Positions 25,069-35,408 of a stretch of DNA of 62,752 bases are shown piece by piece. Every line of letters starts with the position of its first letter. Within the stretch, counting starts at the first letter, position 1. This DNA comes from Gracilibacteraceae bacterium (lineage in GTDB: Bacteria; Bacillota; Desulfitobacteriia; Desulfitobacteriales; Syntrophobotulaceae). The notes under the pieces were generated by a model that was not told where the DNA came from, did not search any database, and saw only the letters and a program-made list of their open reading frames with translations. The stretch spans positions 1 to 62,752 of the forward strand of contig JAISAH010000080.1 of the NCBI GenBank assembly GCA_031266805.1, in the 5' to 3' direction. The position numbers were made by a program, and so were the translations under genes.

Positions 25069-28000
25069 ATGAACTTTAAGAAACCCCGCGGGGTTTTGGC
25101 GCTGCTTCTGGCGGCGCTCCTTCTGACCTGTTTCAGCAGTCCGGCTTTAGTTTTAGCGGCCGGCGGCGACTATCAGCCCGGCGTCTATGAGGGCAGCGCC
25201 CAAGGGCGCAACGGGGCGGTCACCCTTTCTGTTACTGTTGACGGCGACAATGCGATCAGCGCCATCGCCGTCACGGCGCACCAAGAAACGACTGACTACT
25301 GGAATCAGGCGACGGCGGTCATCGCCCAGATCCTGAGCGCTCAGGGCGTCAGCGGCGTTGACGCGGTCAGCGGCGCCACTTTGTCCAGCCGGGCGATCAT
25401 CAACGCCACGGCGAGCGCGCTGGCCAAAGCCGACCCGGCGGTGTACTTTTTCGCCGGCGGCAGCGGGACTTCCGCGGATCCGTACACGATTGCCGACGCC
25501 GCGCAGCTGGGCCTATTCCGGGACGCGGTCAACGCCGGGACCAGTTATGCCGGCAAACACATCGCTTTGAGTGAGGATATCGACATCAGCGGCGAGGACT
25601 GGACGCCGATCGGCTCGGCGAACGCGCCGACCGCGACGGCGCTGAAGTTTGCCGGCTCTTTTGACGGCGGCGGCCACACGGTCAGCGGCTTGACCATCGG
25701 CGCTGAGGACGATCCGGCTTCTCTGCTCAATGCCGGTTTTTTCGCCATTCTCGCCAATACGGCAACGGTGAAAAACCTCTCATTGACAGAAGTTTCCATC
25801 TATAACGCGCCGACGGCCGCTTCCTGGACCGGCGCTCTGGCGGCACTGACGGAGGCCGGTTCCGCCGATGGCGGCGGCACGGTCGTTGATCGCGTCTCCG
25901 TGACCGGCGACGCGGTCAGCGCCGTGGGCAGTACAGGCATCGCGCGCGTAGGCGGGCTGCTTGGAACCTGCGGGACTTATATCAGCGTCACCAACAGCTA
26001 TACGGATATTACGGTGACCGCTGAAGTTCTGGCGGCGAACGCTCCTTACGCCGGCGGTCTCACGAGCATGGGCGGCAACTACGGGCTCATCGCCAATTGC
26101 TACGCTCTGGGCGACGTCTACGCCGTCACGCCCCACGCCAATCAGAACTCCGGCGTCTACGCCGGCGGTCTGATCGGGATGCAGAGCGGCAAGGTTTACA
26201 ACTGCTACGCCGGCGGCGACGTAACGGTGACCGGCAACCAGACGACCAACAGCGCCACGCAGTTTACGGGGGCTGGCGCCCTCTCGGGACAGCTCATCAG
26301 AACCACCGGCGGCATGTACTATGTTTCCTATGACACGGAAGCGGTAATCACCGTGAACGGAATCGCGGCCGATCCGGCGCCGCCTTGCGGCATCGGCACC
26401 CCGTCCGCCAGCAAGGAGCCGGAGAACGCCGCGGGCTATGCCGGCTCCGACGCGGAGGACCGGGAGAAGCTGACGGCCAGACTGAACATCGGCGTGCTGA
26501 GAGCCGGCGAGGCGACGCTGGAAGTCAATCCGAATAACGCGCGTGAGGCGGTCGTCCTGCCGGCCGGCGTGAGCCTGCTGGGCTGGGAGGCGGCCGGCGA
26601 CGGTTTTGTCTGGACGGAAGCGATAGACGGCGGCGACGGGGAGCCGGGGGATATCTTCGACTCCGGCAGCGGCACTGAGGACGACCCTTATGTCGTCGCC
26701 GACGAAGACCAGCTGCGCGCTTTTGCCACGTCCTTGACTCCCTACGTGGACTATGCCGGGAGATATGTCGTGCTGGACGCTGACATCACTTTGACCGGCG
26801 GCGACTGGATGCCGATCGGCGAAGGCGAATATCCTTTTGCCGGGGTTTTTGACGGCGGCGGCCACACGATCAGCGGCCTGACCTACGAGAGCGACGGAGA
26901 AATCAAAAACGCCAGCGACACGTTTTTCATCGGATTTTTCGGCGTGCTGAGCGGCACGGCCAAGAACCTGACCCTCACTGAAGTGGACATCCACGCCGTG
27001 GGCAAAGTCAGTCTTTACACCGGCGCCCTGACCGGGTATATGGAGACCTCGTCTGTCGTGGACAGCGTCTTTGTCAGCGGCGAGATCTACAGCGAGACTC
27101 TGGAAAACGGCAACAACTTCGCCGGCGGCATAGCCGGCAGCATGTATCGGGGTCTCATCGTCAATTCGGGCAGCGACGCTTTTGTCAGTTCGGTGCAGCG
27201 CGGCGGCGCCTGGTCTGAAGTCGGCGGGATCACGGCGATGAACAACCGCGGTTCCATCATCAACTGCTATTCTTTCGGCGACGTCTATTCTTGGGCCAGC
27301 CGGGCTTTGGAAGCAGGGATTGCCGCCTCTAACCTGGCCGGGTTCCAAGCGGGGGATCTGGTGAACAGCTACGCCACAGGCAATCTCACGACCTCGGATC
27401 AGGCCTGGAACGTGGGCGCCGTCAGCGGGGACACCACCGGTATTGGCAAAGGCTATTTCCTCTACTACAATTCCGAAGCCCACCAGGATATCGCCGGGCA
27501 GATTCCGGATCCGGTGATCGGGGTCGGGCTGACGGCCAAGACTCAGGACGAGGAAAACCCAGAGATCATCGTGTCCGGTTTTAATCACGAGTTGAAAGCC
27601 TTTACCGCGGATTATCTGAAATCTCAGGAATTTGCCGACCTGCTCAACGGAAATCTGGCGGCTTTTCCTCTGGATCCGGCTTCTCTGCCCCAGGGCGTCG
27701 CCCTGAAAACCTGGGAGGCGCGTGACGGGCGGATCCTGCCGGTCGGCGCGGCCGCCGAATTGACCTATGTGCCGGTGACGATTATCGACGATACGCCGCC
27801 GGCCTTCCAAGCCGGGCGCTACCTCGGGCGCGACGGGGATAAGACCCAGCTGGTCAGCGTCACGGTCAGCAATGACGCGGTTCTGGCGGTCGCCCTCTTA
27901 GCCCCGGCGGAGGTGGAAGGAAGCGCAGAGCTGATCGCGCAGATCATCGACAATCCCAACGGCGCAGGCTCTCTGACCCCGGCGACCCCGGCGCTGGCCG

Positions 28001-30807
28001 CTCTGCGGGAGGCTATAACGACGGCCTTAGGCAAGGCGAAGATCGGCGACGCCACCGGCTATGGCGCGGCTGACCCGGCGGCGGTCTTCGCCGGCGGTTC
28101 CGGCACCGAAAGCGATCCTTATCAGATCGCCAGCGAAACCCAGCTGCGGACTTTTGCCGCGGCAATCAACGAAGATGAACACTTCACCGGCCGGTATGTC
28201 GCCCTGACCGCCGACATCACCCTGACCGGGGAGTGGGTGCCGGCGGGCGGCGGCAACGCGGATCACGCCTTTGCCGGCAATTTGGACGGCGGCGGCCATG
28301 TCGTCAGCGGGATGACCGTCGGCAGCGCGGACAGGCCCGCCAATTACCGTTTTATCGGCCTGCTGGGCTATGCCGACGAGGTCGTGATAAAAAACATCCG
28401 CCTGACTGACGTCAGCGTCAACAACGTATACACCGGGACAGAGCGCTCCTTCGCCGGCACTTTGGCCGGCGGCGTGGACTATATGTCCCATTTCGACAAT
28501 TGCGCGGCTTCCGGTGAGATCAGCCATCTCGCGGCCGGGACGAACTCGGCCTTCGTAGGCGGCCTGATCGGTTTTGCCAGCGGCTACGGCAACCTCGTGA
28601 CCATGGAGCCGGACAACTCCTACTCGGTCTTTATCACCAATTTTGCCACCGACGTGGACATTTACGGTCAGTCCTACGGCGGCTGGGTCTACGCCGGCGG
28701 TCTCCTCGGCAACGACAACCGCACCTATATCGCCAACGGGTACGCTTTGGGCGATGTGACGGTTTACAGCGGCGGGCCGGACCGAGACAACCTGAACCGG
28801 GCCGCGGCGGGCGGTATTTCCGGTTTTGGCGCCGGTTACGTGAGCAATGTGTACACGGCGGGCAATATGACTTCCCTCACCAACACGACCGACGTGGGCG
28901 GCTACGCCGGGCGGCACACAGGCATCGCCACCACGGAGTTCACTTACTACAACAGCGAGGCGGCGCATCGATCCGGCAACACGGTCCTGTCGCCTACTCC
29001 CGGCGTGGGCTTTGTGGTGCCGGCTTCCAGCGGGCGCGCCCCCGATCTCACCCCGAAGACAGCCGCCGAGCTGACGAGCGCGGAGTTTGCCGCTTTGCTC
29101 AACGCTAATCTGGAGAACATCTCAATAGGCGAAAACCTTTCAATAGGCCCGCTGGCGGATACGGTCTGGGATCTCTGGATCTTTGACGGCGGCGCGGTGG
29201 TTCTGGATATGACGGCGCCCGCGCCCGACGAAGGGGAAGCGGAAGATCCGGTCGTTGACGAAAATCAAGTAACTGTGTCCGTTAAACCCAGCGTCACCGA
29301 AGAAGGCGTGGCTGTCGCCAATATTGACGCAGCCGTGGAGAAAGCGCTGGAAAAAATTAACAGTCAACAGGGCGAGGAACTGACGAACATCATCATAAAA
29401 GTGGAAGCGCCGCCGAGCGGTGAGTATGTCGCGGTCAAAAAGGTGGAGGCGCAGCTTAGGACAGACCTTATACAATCCGTCGCGGACAGCGCCGCGCAAA
29501 GCCTGACCGTCGCTTCTCCCGTGGGTGAAATCACCCTGAACATGGGCGCGATGGAAAGTCTCCTGCAAGAAGCGGCCGTTTCGGACAGCATCGTTTTTTC
29601 CGTTGGCGAAGCGGATGTTGAGCAGGAACAGTTGAGTCCCGCCCAACAAAGCATCATGAACAACGGCGCGGCGGTCTTTGACATTTCCATCGCCATCGGC
29701 GGCGCTAAGACAGACATAAGATTATCATCGGGAAAATTCACGATCAAACTGCCTTATGTCCTGCTTGACAGCGGCAAGAGACCCCAAGTCAGATATTTCG
29801 CTCCCGACGGAACGGCCGCGCCGCTGGAAACCGCCTATCAAAGCGGCAGCGTTATTTTCGAAACAGATCATCTTTCCCTGTACGCGATTGACACCGTCCT
29901 GGCGGAACAGGATATTCCGGCACGGTCGCCAACGCCGAACGGCGGCTCCGGCAGCGAAGCGCAGGTTCCCGTAGTGCCTGAAACAGCGGCTCCCGGCGTC
30001 ATTGTCAGCAAAGCCTCTCTCTCCTATATCAGCGGCCAAAACCGGGTAGAAACCTCTCTGGCCATCTCCCGTCGCGGCTGGACGAGCGCTAATGCGGTGA
30101 TCATCGCTCCCGGCGGACCGGGTAACCTGATCGACGCTCTGGCCGTGGCGCCGCTGGCCGGCCAGGAAAACGCGCCCATTTTGCTCAGCATGGGCAGTAT
30201 CGACCCCGCGGTGATCGCGGAGATCCAGCGCTTGGGCGCGAAAAAGATCTATGTCGTCGGCGCTCTGAACTCGGCGGCGGTGGACGCGCTGAAAAGGGCG
30301 CTGCCCGACGTCACGGTCGAAACGCTGACAGGCGCTGACCGCTTTGAAACGGCAGCTCTGGTCAACGCAAAACTCACTGACAGAAAAGGCACGTTCGTCA
30401 TCGGCTACAACGCCACCGCCGACGCGGTGAGCGCGGCGTCGTTTGCCGCCGCCAACGGCTACGCTATCCAAATCGCCGGCCCTGACGGCAGTTTGAGCGG
30501 CGCGCCGGTGGGACAGACCTAGATCCTGGGCGGTCCGACCCTCGTGCGTGATATAGCCGGGGCCACGAGGCTCTATGGCGCGACGCGCTACGAGACGAAC
30601 AAGGCTGTCCGCGACGCTCTGGACTTCGATTACACGAATATCTACACGGCGGACGGGGGCACTTTGGTGGACGCCCTGACCGGCTCGGCTCTGGCCGCGC
30701 AGACCAGAGCCGCCATAGTCCTCACGCCGGGGAACGACCCCACGGGCGTGGATTTTGGTAATATCACCCAGGAAACGACGGTATACGCCTTCGGCGGTTC
30801 CAAGTAA
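25069..30807 (+). pseudogene. FMN-binding, GLUG-rich CWB2 surface protein with an in-frame amber codon
   Basis: The 1817-codon frame ends at TAG 30520-30522 but stays open in the same frame to TAA at 30807 (1912 codons). The paralogue at 17492 has TAT at the matching position, so this looks like Tyr1818 to amber inside the second of three CWB2 repeats. Domains: signal peptide 1-31; FMN-binding domain ~35-122 with DAVSGATLSS (98-107; Thr104 the expected site of covalent FMN attached by ApbE); GLUG regions ~130-480, ~540-890 and ~1007-1385; a second, degenerate FMN-binding-like domain ~915-1005 in which SGAT is replaced; a beta domain ~1400-1640; CWB2 ~1648-1912. Such proteins may take part in extracellular redox chemistry. 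If truncated, wall binding would be weakened and the product could be released. Confidence 0.85.
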
Positions 30808-30825
30808 CCCTGGACCCGGACCCCC

Positions 30826-30870
30826 GGTTCCGCTGCCTCCGGCAGCGGAACCACCCCCCTGAAAGGGGGG
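30826..30870 (+). terminator. Double hairpin after the FMN-binding surface gene
   Basis: GGTTCCGCTGCC (30826-30837) pairs perfectly with 30841-30852 around a three-base loop. It is followed by CCCCCC-TGAAA-GGGGGG (30854-30870). There is no clear T-run; it resembles the other GC-rich palindromic repeats in the window and may serve both roles. Confidence 0.55.
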
Positions 30871-30945
30871 TAAGGGAGAAGCCTCGCGTTTTTTCACAAA
30901 AATCCGCTCCTCACCGGGGCGGATACATACTTTTACTTAAATCAA

Positions 30946-31311
30946 ATGCACTTATTTCTAAGGGGATGGTGGAAATTGACCCAGGCGGACGAAGAAGAAA
31001 TTGTGAGACTTGGCGTCTATATCCGCACCCATTGCCAGACGGAGATCAAGATTGATTCTCTGGCCAAGCTCGCTCATATGAGCCCCACGAAGCTGAAAAA
31101 GTCTTTTCGGGCCTATTACGGCGCGCCTGTTTACCGCTTCATCATCGAGGAGCGCCTGGCGCGGGCCGAGCGCCTGCTCAGCGATTCAGACCTGCCGATT
31201 GGGGAGATAGCCCAGATCGTCGGCTATAAAAAAGCCAGCGCCTTTACCCTGACCTTCAAGAGACACAAAGGCTGCCTGCCCAGGGACTACCGCCACATGG
31301 CCCGCTCTTAA
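30946..31311 (+). CDS. AraC-type helix-turn-helix protein, DNA-binding domain only
   Basis: This protein of up to 121 residues is essentially one AraC/XylS DNA-binding domain with two HTH motifs: IDSLAKLAHMSPTKLKKSFRAY and IGEIAQIVGYKKASAFTLTFKRHKG. It has no sensor domain. The start is uncertain; a TTG at about 30976 is an alternative to ATG 30946. It could regulate the surface genes upstream or the genes after it, but nothing in the sequence decides this. Confidence 0.82.
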   Translation: MHLFLRGWWKLTQADEEEIVRLGVYIRTHCQTEIKIDSLAKLAHMSPTKLKKSFRAYYGAPVYRFIIEERLARAERLLSDSDLPIGEIAQIVGYKKASAFTLTFKRHKGCLPRDYRHMARS

Positions 31312-31341
31312 GGTATTTTTACAAGCTCTTAAAATCGGCTG

Positions 31342-31584
31342 TTATACTCCTGCTCGGCCTTCTCTTAATAATTTTACAATTTCCTGTGTCGTTATATCTG
31401 CCGTTATATATGGAATATCCTCAAACGGTGATTTCCCTTGCTTGTTTTCATTCCCTAAAGGGAGTAGTTTATACCTGTTCCCATCCTTATTACTGATAAT
31501 CACTTCATTTGTTAATGCCGCGTCAAAAACTTTTGTGGCGTTTTGGGTAAATTCGGAAACATCAAACATAAGCATCATCTTCAT
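31342..31584 (-). CDS. Phd-like antitoxin of a damaged VapC pair
   Basis: This 80-residue protein (FDVSEFTQNATKVFDAALTNEVIISNKDGNRYKLLPL) resembles prevent-host-death type antitoxins. Its ATG overlaps the end of the PIN gene by four bases. AT-rich relative to flanks. The toxin partner has lost its centre, so this may be an orphan antitoxin. Confidence 0.72.
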   Translation of the reverse strand: MKMMLMFDVSEFTQNATKVFDAALTNEVIISNKDGNRYKLLPLGNENKQGKSPFEDIPYITADITTQEIVKLLREGRAGV

Positions 31585-31802
31585 CCCCCCATAATATTAA
31601 TACCAATTTCTTTGCCAACTCTGGACATATTACCATCGAAAGTGGTAAATTCAATCTTATTTGTAAGACCATTTGCGATTTCATAACTTACCATGTTAGG
31701 AGAAATAATAACGGCATCTTTGGTTAATTGTATAACCAAATCCCTTTCAGGTTCCTTTACAATAACGGCCATAATTGCACTGGCGTCTACTATTATTTCC
31801 AT
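31581..31802 (-). pseudogene. VapC-type PIN toxin with internal in-frame deletion
   Basis: This gene encodes 73 residues instead of about 130. The N-terminus MEIIVDASAIMAVIVKEPERD and the SYEIANGLT segment carry the first two acidic positions. The C-terminus TFDGNMSRVGKEIGINI carries the last. The central third, where PIN proteins have a Y-D-A-Y-Y-L type motif with the third acidic residue, is missing. The frame is kept, so a short product may still be made, but nuclease activity is unlikely. Confidence 0.75.
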
Positions 31803-31912
31803 AACATCATTTTATACCATCACCTTATAAAAATCAATAAAATTTTTACCTCAAAATGTCATATCCTTGGTTTTCGGCCTGTCCCGTCATTCCAAAAAAC
31901 TGCGCCGGCATA

Positions 31913-31941
31913 TTGATTTTCCGGGGCGCGCGCGCTATCAT
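31913..31941 (+). promoter_or_regulatory. Promoter of the lipoprotein hydrolase
   Basis: TTGATT (31913-31918), 17 bases of very GC-rich spacer, then TATCAT (31936-31941), about 38 bases before the ATG. Confidence 0.45.
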
Positions 31942-31979
31942 TATTATAATATTGAATGAATGATTGGAGGTATCCGGCA

Positions 31980-33326
31980 ATGAAACGAATATTGATCATT
32001 TGCGCCGCCGCGCTGCTCGCTTTGCTTGCGGCCTGCGCCGCGCAAACCCCTGTTACCGAGGCTCCCGCCGCCGACGACGCTCCCACTGAAGCCATTCCTA
32101 GCGATGACGCCGTCGACGACGGCACGCTGGCGGCGGCTGAATCAGCGGCGCGTCAGGCCGCGGCGGATTTAGCGATGGGTAATTTCGATGTGGTGACGGC
32201 CTCTTTCGATGAGACGATGGCGCAGTCGCTGACCGCCGGTCAGTTGCAGGCGGCCTGGGAGGGCGCCGTGGCGCAAGCGGGAGAATATGCTGAAATCATT
32301 TCCACGGAGGCCTCCCTGCAGGACGGATATTACGTTTGTCTGGTCACGGCCCGGCATAGTGTCCGCGACGTCGTTTCCCGCGTGGTCTACGACAAGGATA
32401 TGAAAATAGCGGGCTTGTTTTTCAGCTACACAGATAACGAAGGCGAAGGCGAATTGCGCGCCGGGGAGACAAGCGTGACTGTCGGCGAGGAATATCCGCT
32501 GAACGGCGTGCTGGCTCTGCCGCCCGGCGGCGAAAAAGTCCCCGCGGTCGTTCTCGTCCACGGCTCGGGTCCGAGCGACATGGACGAGAGCGCTTACGGC
32601 ATAAAGGTTTTCCAGGATATTTCCGACTATCTCGCGGCCGCTGGCGTCGCCGTCCTGCGCTATGACAAACGCACCTACGCTCACGCGGACAAACTCGCCG
32701 CCGCGAACATCACCGCGCGCGAGGAGACGATCGAGGACGCCATTATGGCGGGGCGGTTACTCGCGCAAAACGAGCGGATCGACGCCACGAAGATCTTCGT
32801 CGTCGGGCACAGTTTCGGCGGTATGCTCGCCCCCCGCATCGTCGCGGAGTCGGACGGCGTGTTCGCGGGAGCGGTGATCATGGCGGGCAGTCCCCGCAGT
32901 CTCCTGGATATCGTTTACAACCAAAATATGTATTTTATTTCCCTCGCCGACCCGTCCGAACGCGAGGCGCTGACGCGGCAAGTCGAGGACGCCAAACCGT
33001 ATTACGGCCTGCCGCAGGGATATATCGACGAGATGGACGCGCGCCCCGCCGGCGAATATCTGCTGACGACCGACAAGCCGTTCCTGATCTTGCAGGGCGG
33101 CAAAGATTTTCAGGTCTCGCCGGACAAGGATTTTGAGGCGTATAAAGAACTCGTCGGCGATAAAAGCAATTTCGAGTTTCATTTATACGACAATTTGAAC
33201 CACTTTTTTATACTTTCCACCATGGAAAACCCGACTACCGACGACTACATCGCCGGGACACATGTTGACGGCGCGCCGCTTGCGGACATGGCAGCTTGGC
33301 TTAAGGCTCAAGGAAGCACCGATTGA
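31980..33326 (+). CDS. Lipoprotein with DUF3887 and alpha/beta hydrolase domains
   Basis: The start is ATG 31980, with TTGGAGG upstream. The 448-residue product has a lipobox (LLAAC, Cys19), an acidic linker, and a DUF3887-like domain (~45-150; FDETMAQSLTAGQLQAAWE). An alpha/beta hydrolase follows, with VVLVHGSGPSD (oxyanion region), the nucleophile elbow GHSFGG, an acid in LQGGKDFQV and a His in NLNHFF. It is anchored outside the cell and probably a serine esterase or peptidase; substrate unknown. The BlaI-type repressor gene follows 100 bases later on the same strand. Confidence 0.88.
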   Translation: MKRILIICAAALLALLAACAAQTPVTEAPAADDAPTEAIPSDDAVDDGTLAAAESAARQAAADLAMGNFDVVTASFDETMAQSLTAGQLQAAWEGAVAQAGEYAEIISTEASLQDGYYVCLVTARHSVRDVVSRVVYDKDMKIAGLFFSYTDNEGEGELRAGETSVTVGEEYPLNGVLALPPGGEKVPAVVLVHGSGPSDMDESAYGIKVFQDISDYLAAAGVAVLRYDKRTYAHADKLAAANITAREETIEDAIMAGRLLAQNERIDATKIFVVGHSFGGMLAPRIVAESDGVFAGAVIMAGSPRSLLDIVYNQNMYFISLADPSEREALTRQVEDAKPYYGLPQGYIDEMDARPAGEYLLTTDKPFLILQGGKDFQVSPDKDFEAYKELVGDKSNFEFHLYDNLNHFFILSTMENPTTDDYIAGTHVDGAPLADMAAWLKAQGSTD

Positions 33327-33365
33327 AAAATCAAAAAATTGGAAAAACCTGATTGAAAATTCGCC

Positions 33366-33394
33366 TTGACACGCAGGTCTACTTATGATAGACT
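33366..33394 (+). promoter_or_regulatory. Promoter and self-operator of the BlaI-type repressor
   Basis: TTGACA (33366-33371), 17 bases, TAGACT (33389-33394). An inverted repeat GTCTA-7 nt-TAGAC (33377-33393) covers the spacer and -10. Its position fits autorepression by the winged-helix protein encoded next. Confidence 0.6.
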
Positions 33395-33426
33395 AAACCC
33401 GCAATGCGTGGAAAGCAGGTGTGGCT

Positions 33427-33822
33427 GTGACTGATTACAGACTGGCGGAGCAGGAAGCCAAATTCGCCGAATTGATATGGGACAGCGAGCCCGTCAACTC
33501 GACCGAGCTGGTCAAGCTGGCGGCGCGGGTGATGAAGTGGAAAAAATCCACGACGTACACAGTTCTGCGGCGGTTGTGCGAACGGGGCCTGTTCAAAAAC
33601 GACGACGCGACGGTCACGGCGCTGGTCAGCCGCGACGAGTTCCAGGCCGGGCGGAGCCGCCGCTATGTGGAGGACGCCTTTGGCGGGTCTTTGCCGAGGT
33701 TTCTCGCCGCTTTTATCGGCGGCGGGCGCCTTTCGGACAGTCAGGCGGACGAGCTGACGCGCCTAATCAATGAGCGGAAAGATACCGGATTGACCCGCGA
33801 GGAAGCAGAGGGCTTGCGGTAA
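33427..33822 (+). CDS. BlaI/MecI-family repressor
   Basis: This ~131-residue protein has a winged helix (AEQEAKFAELIWDSEPVNSTELV, WKKSTTYTVLRRLCERGLF) and a C-terminal dimerisation part as in BlaI/MecI/CopY. GTG 33427 is preferred over GTG 33421 because AGG lies seven bases before it. No BlaR/MecR sensor protease is adjacent, so it may answer to a distant sensor. A likely operator overlaps its own promoter. Confidence 0.87.
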   Translation: MTDYRLAEQEAKFAELIWDSEPVNSTELVKLAARVMKWKKSTTYTVLRRLCERGLFKNDDATVTALVSRDEFQAGRSRRYVEDAFGGSLPRFLAAFIGGGRLSDSQADELTRLINERKDTGLTREEAEGLR

Positions 33823-33840
33823 AGCTTTTTACCGCGTAAT

Positions 33841-35400
33841 CTAACCGCGGCGGCCCACAAGTTGCAGGGCGGAGCGCAGTTCTGGCATCCGTAGCAGTTC
33901 CGCGAAAAGGAGGAAAACCAACAGGCCGATCAGAGCGCTGCTGGCCAAAATCGCGCAGGAGCCAAGCTTCCCCGCCCCCCACCACATTACGGCTATGGAA
34001 CTCCACCGCCAGACCGCCGCGCCCATCACCGCGGAAACGGCCAGAGTTTTTACGAGCGTGCCCAGAATGCGCCAACCGTCCAAGCCGCCTGTTTTCTGGC
34101 GCAGGATGAAAAACAGCAGCAGATCCTGAAAGATTATGCCCAGAGAGGTGGCAAAAGCCAGTCCGCCGTGGGCCAGCGGTCCGACGAGCAAAAACATGAG
34201 CGCGACCGTCGCCGCCATCGCGATGGTTCCGACCAGCACGGGAAGCCAGGTGTTTTGCATGGCGTAAAATCCGCGTGGTAATATTTGTAAAACAGCCTGA
34301 GCGGTGATGCCAAGCGCGAAAAAATAGAGCGGCGCCGCGGTGGCTTCCGTGTCCGCCGCGCCGAATTCCCCGTGTTCAAACAACAGGCGGATGAGCGGGA
34401 AGCGCAAAATGATGAAAAAAACAGAGATCGGGATCGTTATGAAAGCGATGGTGCGGATCGCTTCCGACAGCGTGGCGACAAAATCCGCTCGCCGCCGGAG
34501 CGCCGCCTGCTCCGACAGCGTGGGCAGGACCGCGACCCCTATGGCGAGCGCGAAGATCCCGACCGGCAGCTGGAACAGCCGGTAAGAGTACCAGATAGCC
34601 GATACGCTTCCCGCCGGCAGACTTGAGGCCAGATTGGTGTTGACGACCACTTGCAGCTGATTCATGGCGTACATAATGATGATCGGCAGCGCGAGGGCCA
34701 GGATCCGGCGCACCCCCGGATGCCGCCAGTCGATAACGGGATGATAGGTCAGCCCGACTCGGCGCAGGAACGGGGCCTGGACGAGAAAATTCACCAGCGC
34801 GCCGAGCACGACGCCGAAGGCGAACCCGGATATGCTCTCCGGCCGGCTCGAATCGGCGAACAGCCCGCCGCAGACGATGATACAGGCGTTATACAATACG
34901 GCCCCCACGGCGGAAGGCCAGAATATTTTATAGGAATTCAAAATACCCATGGCTATACCGCTGAAAGCCAGCAAAACGGGCTGGAGCAGCAGTATGCGGC
35001 AGAGCGTGACGGTCAGGGCCTGATTTTCCGGGGTAAAACCGGGCGCCTGCCAAGCCACGAAAGCCGGCACGGCAAAAATCGCGGCGATAACCAGAAGACA
35101 CAGGAGGATGAAACTCATGTTGACGATGGAACTGACGACGATCCAGCCCTCGTCCTCCCTTTTTTCGGCGATAAAAGAGGACAGCACAGGTATGAAGGCC
35201 GCGCTGAGAATGCCGCCCACCAGCAGCCAATAGACCAGATCCGGCAGGATGAACGCCGTGTTATAGGCGTCGGTGGCGGCTGTTTTGCCAAAAAGCCCGG
35301 CCATCAGGGATTCGCGCACAAACCCCAGCAGACGGGACATGAGGTTGGCTCCCATCAAAAAGCCGGCGGCCCGCATGATTTTCTGCCCGTCAGACATCAT
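33841..35400 (-). CDS. murJ: MurJ, lipid II flippase
   Basis: This 519-residue polytopic membrane protein of the MviN/MurJ type has LMSRLLGFVRESLMAGLFG at the N-terminus with the conserved Arg residues, and about 14 hydrophobic segments. It moves lipid II across the membrane for peptidoglycan synthesis. It is the last gene of the rny-ymdB-PHP-murJ run, eight bases after the PHP gene. Confidence 0.94.
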   Translation of the reverse strand: MMSDGQKIMRAAGFLMGANLMSRLLGFVRESLMAGLFGKTAATDAYNTAFILPDLVYWLLVGGILSAAFIPVLSSFIAEKREDEGWIVVSSIVNMSFILLCLLVIAAIFAVPAFVAWQAPGFTPENQALTVTLCRILLLQPVLLAFSGIAMGILNSYKIFWPSAVGAVLYNACIIVCGGLFADSSRPESISGFAFGVVLGALVNFLVQAPFLRRVGLTYHPVIDWRHPGVRRILALALPIIIMYAMNQLQVVVNTNLASSLPAGSVSAIWYSYRLFQLPVGIFALAIGVAVLPTLSEQAALRRRADFVATLSEAIRTIAFITIPISVFFIILRFPLIRLLFEHGEFGAADTEATAAPLYFFALGITAQAVLQILPRGFYAMQNTWLPVLVGTIAMAATVALMFLLVGPLAHGGLAFATSLGIIFQDLLLFFILRQKTGGLDGWRILGTLVKTLAVSAVMGAAVWRWSSIAVMWWGAGKLGSCAILASSALIGLLVFLLFAELLRMPELRSALQLVGRRG

Positions 35401-35408
35401 ATGCTCCC

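Noticed and set aside
25780-27810. 676-codon minus-strand open frame opposite the FMN-binding surface gene
   Set aside because: Antisense of strongly coding sequence with clear domains; Arg/Gly/His-rich composition and no recognisable motif.
30520-30522. Pyrrolysine codon
   Set aside because: Nothing in the window suggests a pyl system and the paralogue has Tyr here; a nonsense mutation or sequencing error is simpler, though a genome check is suggested.
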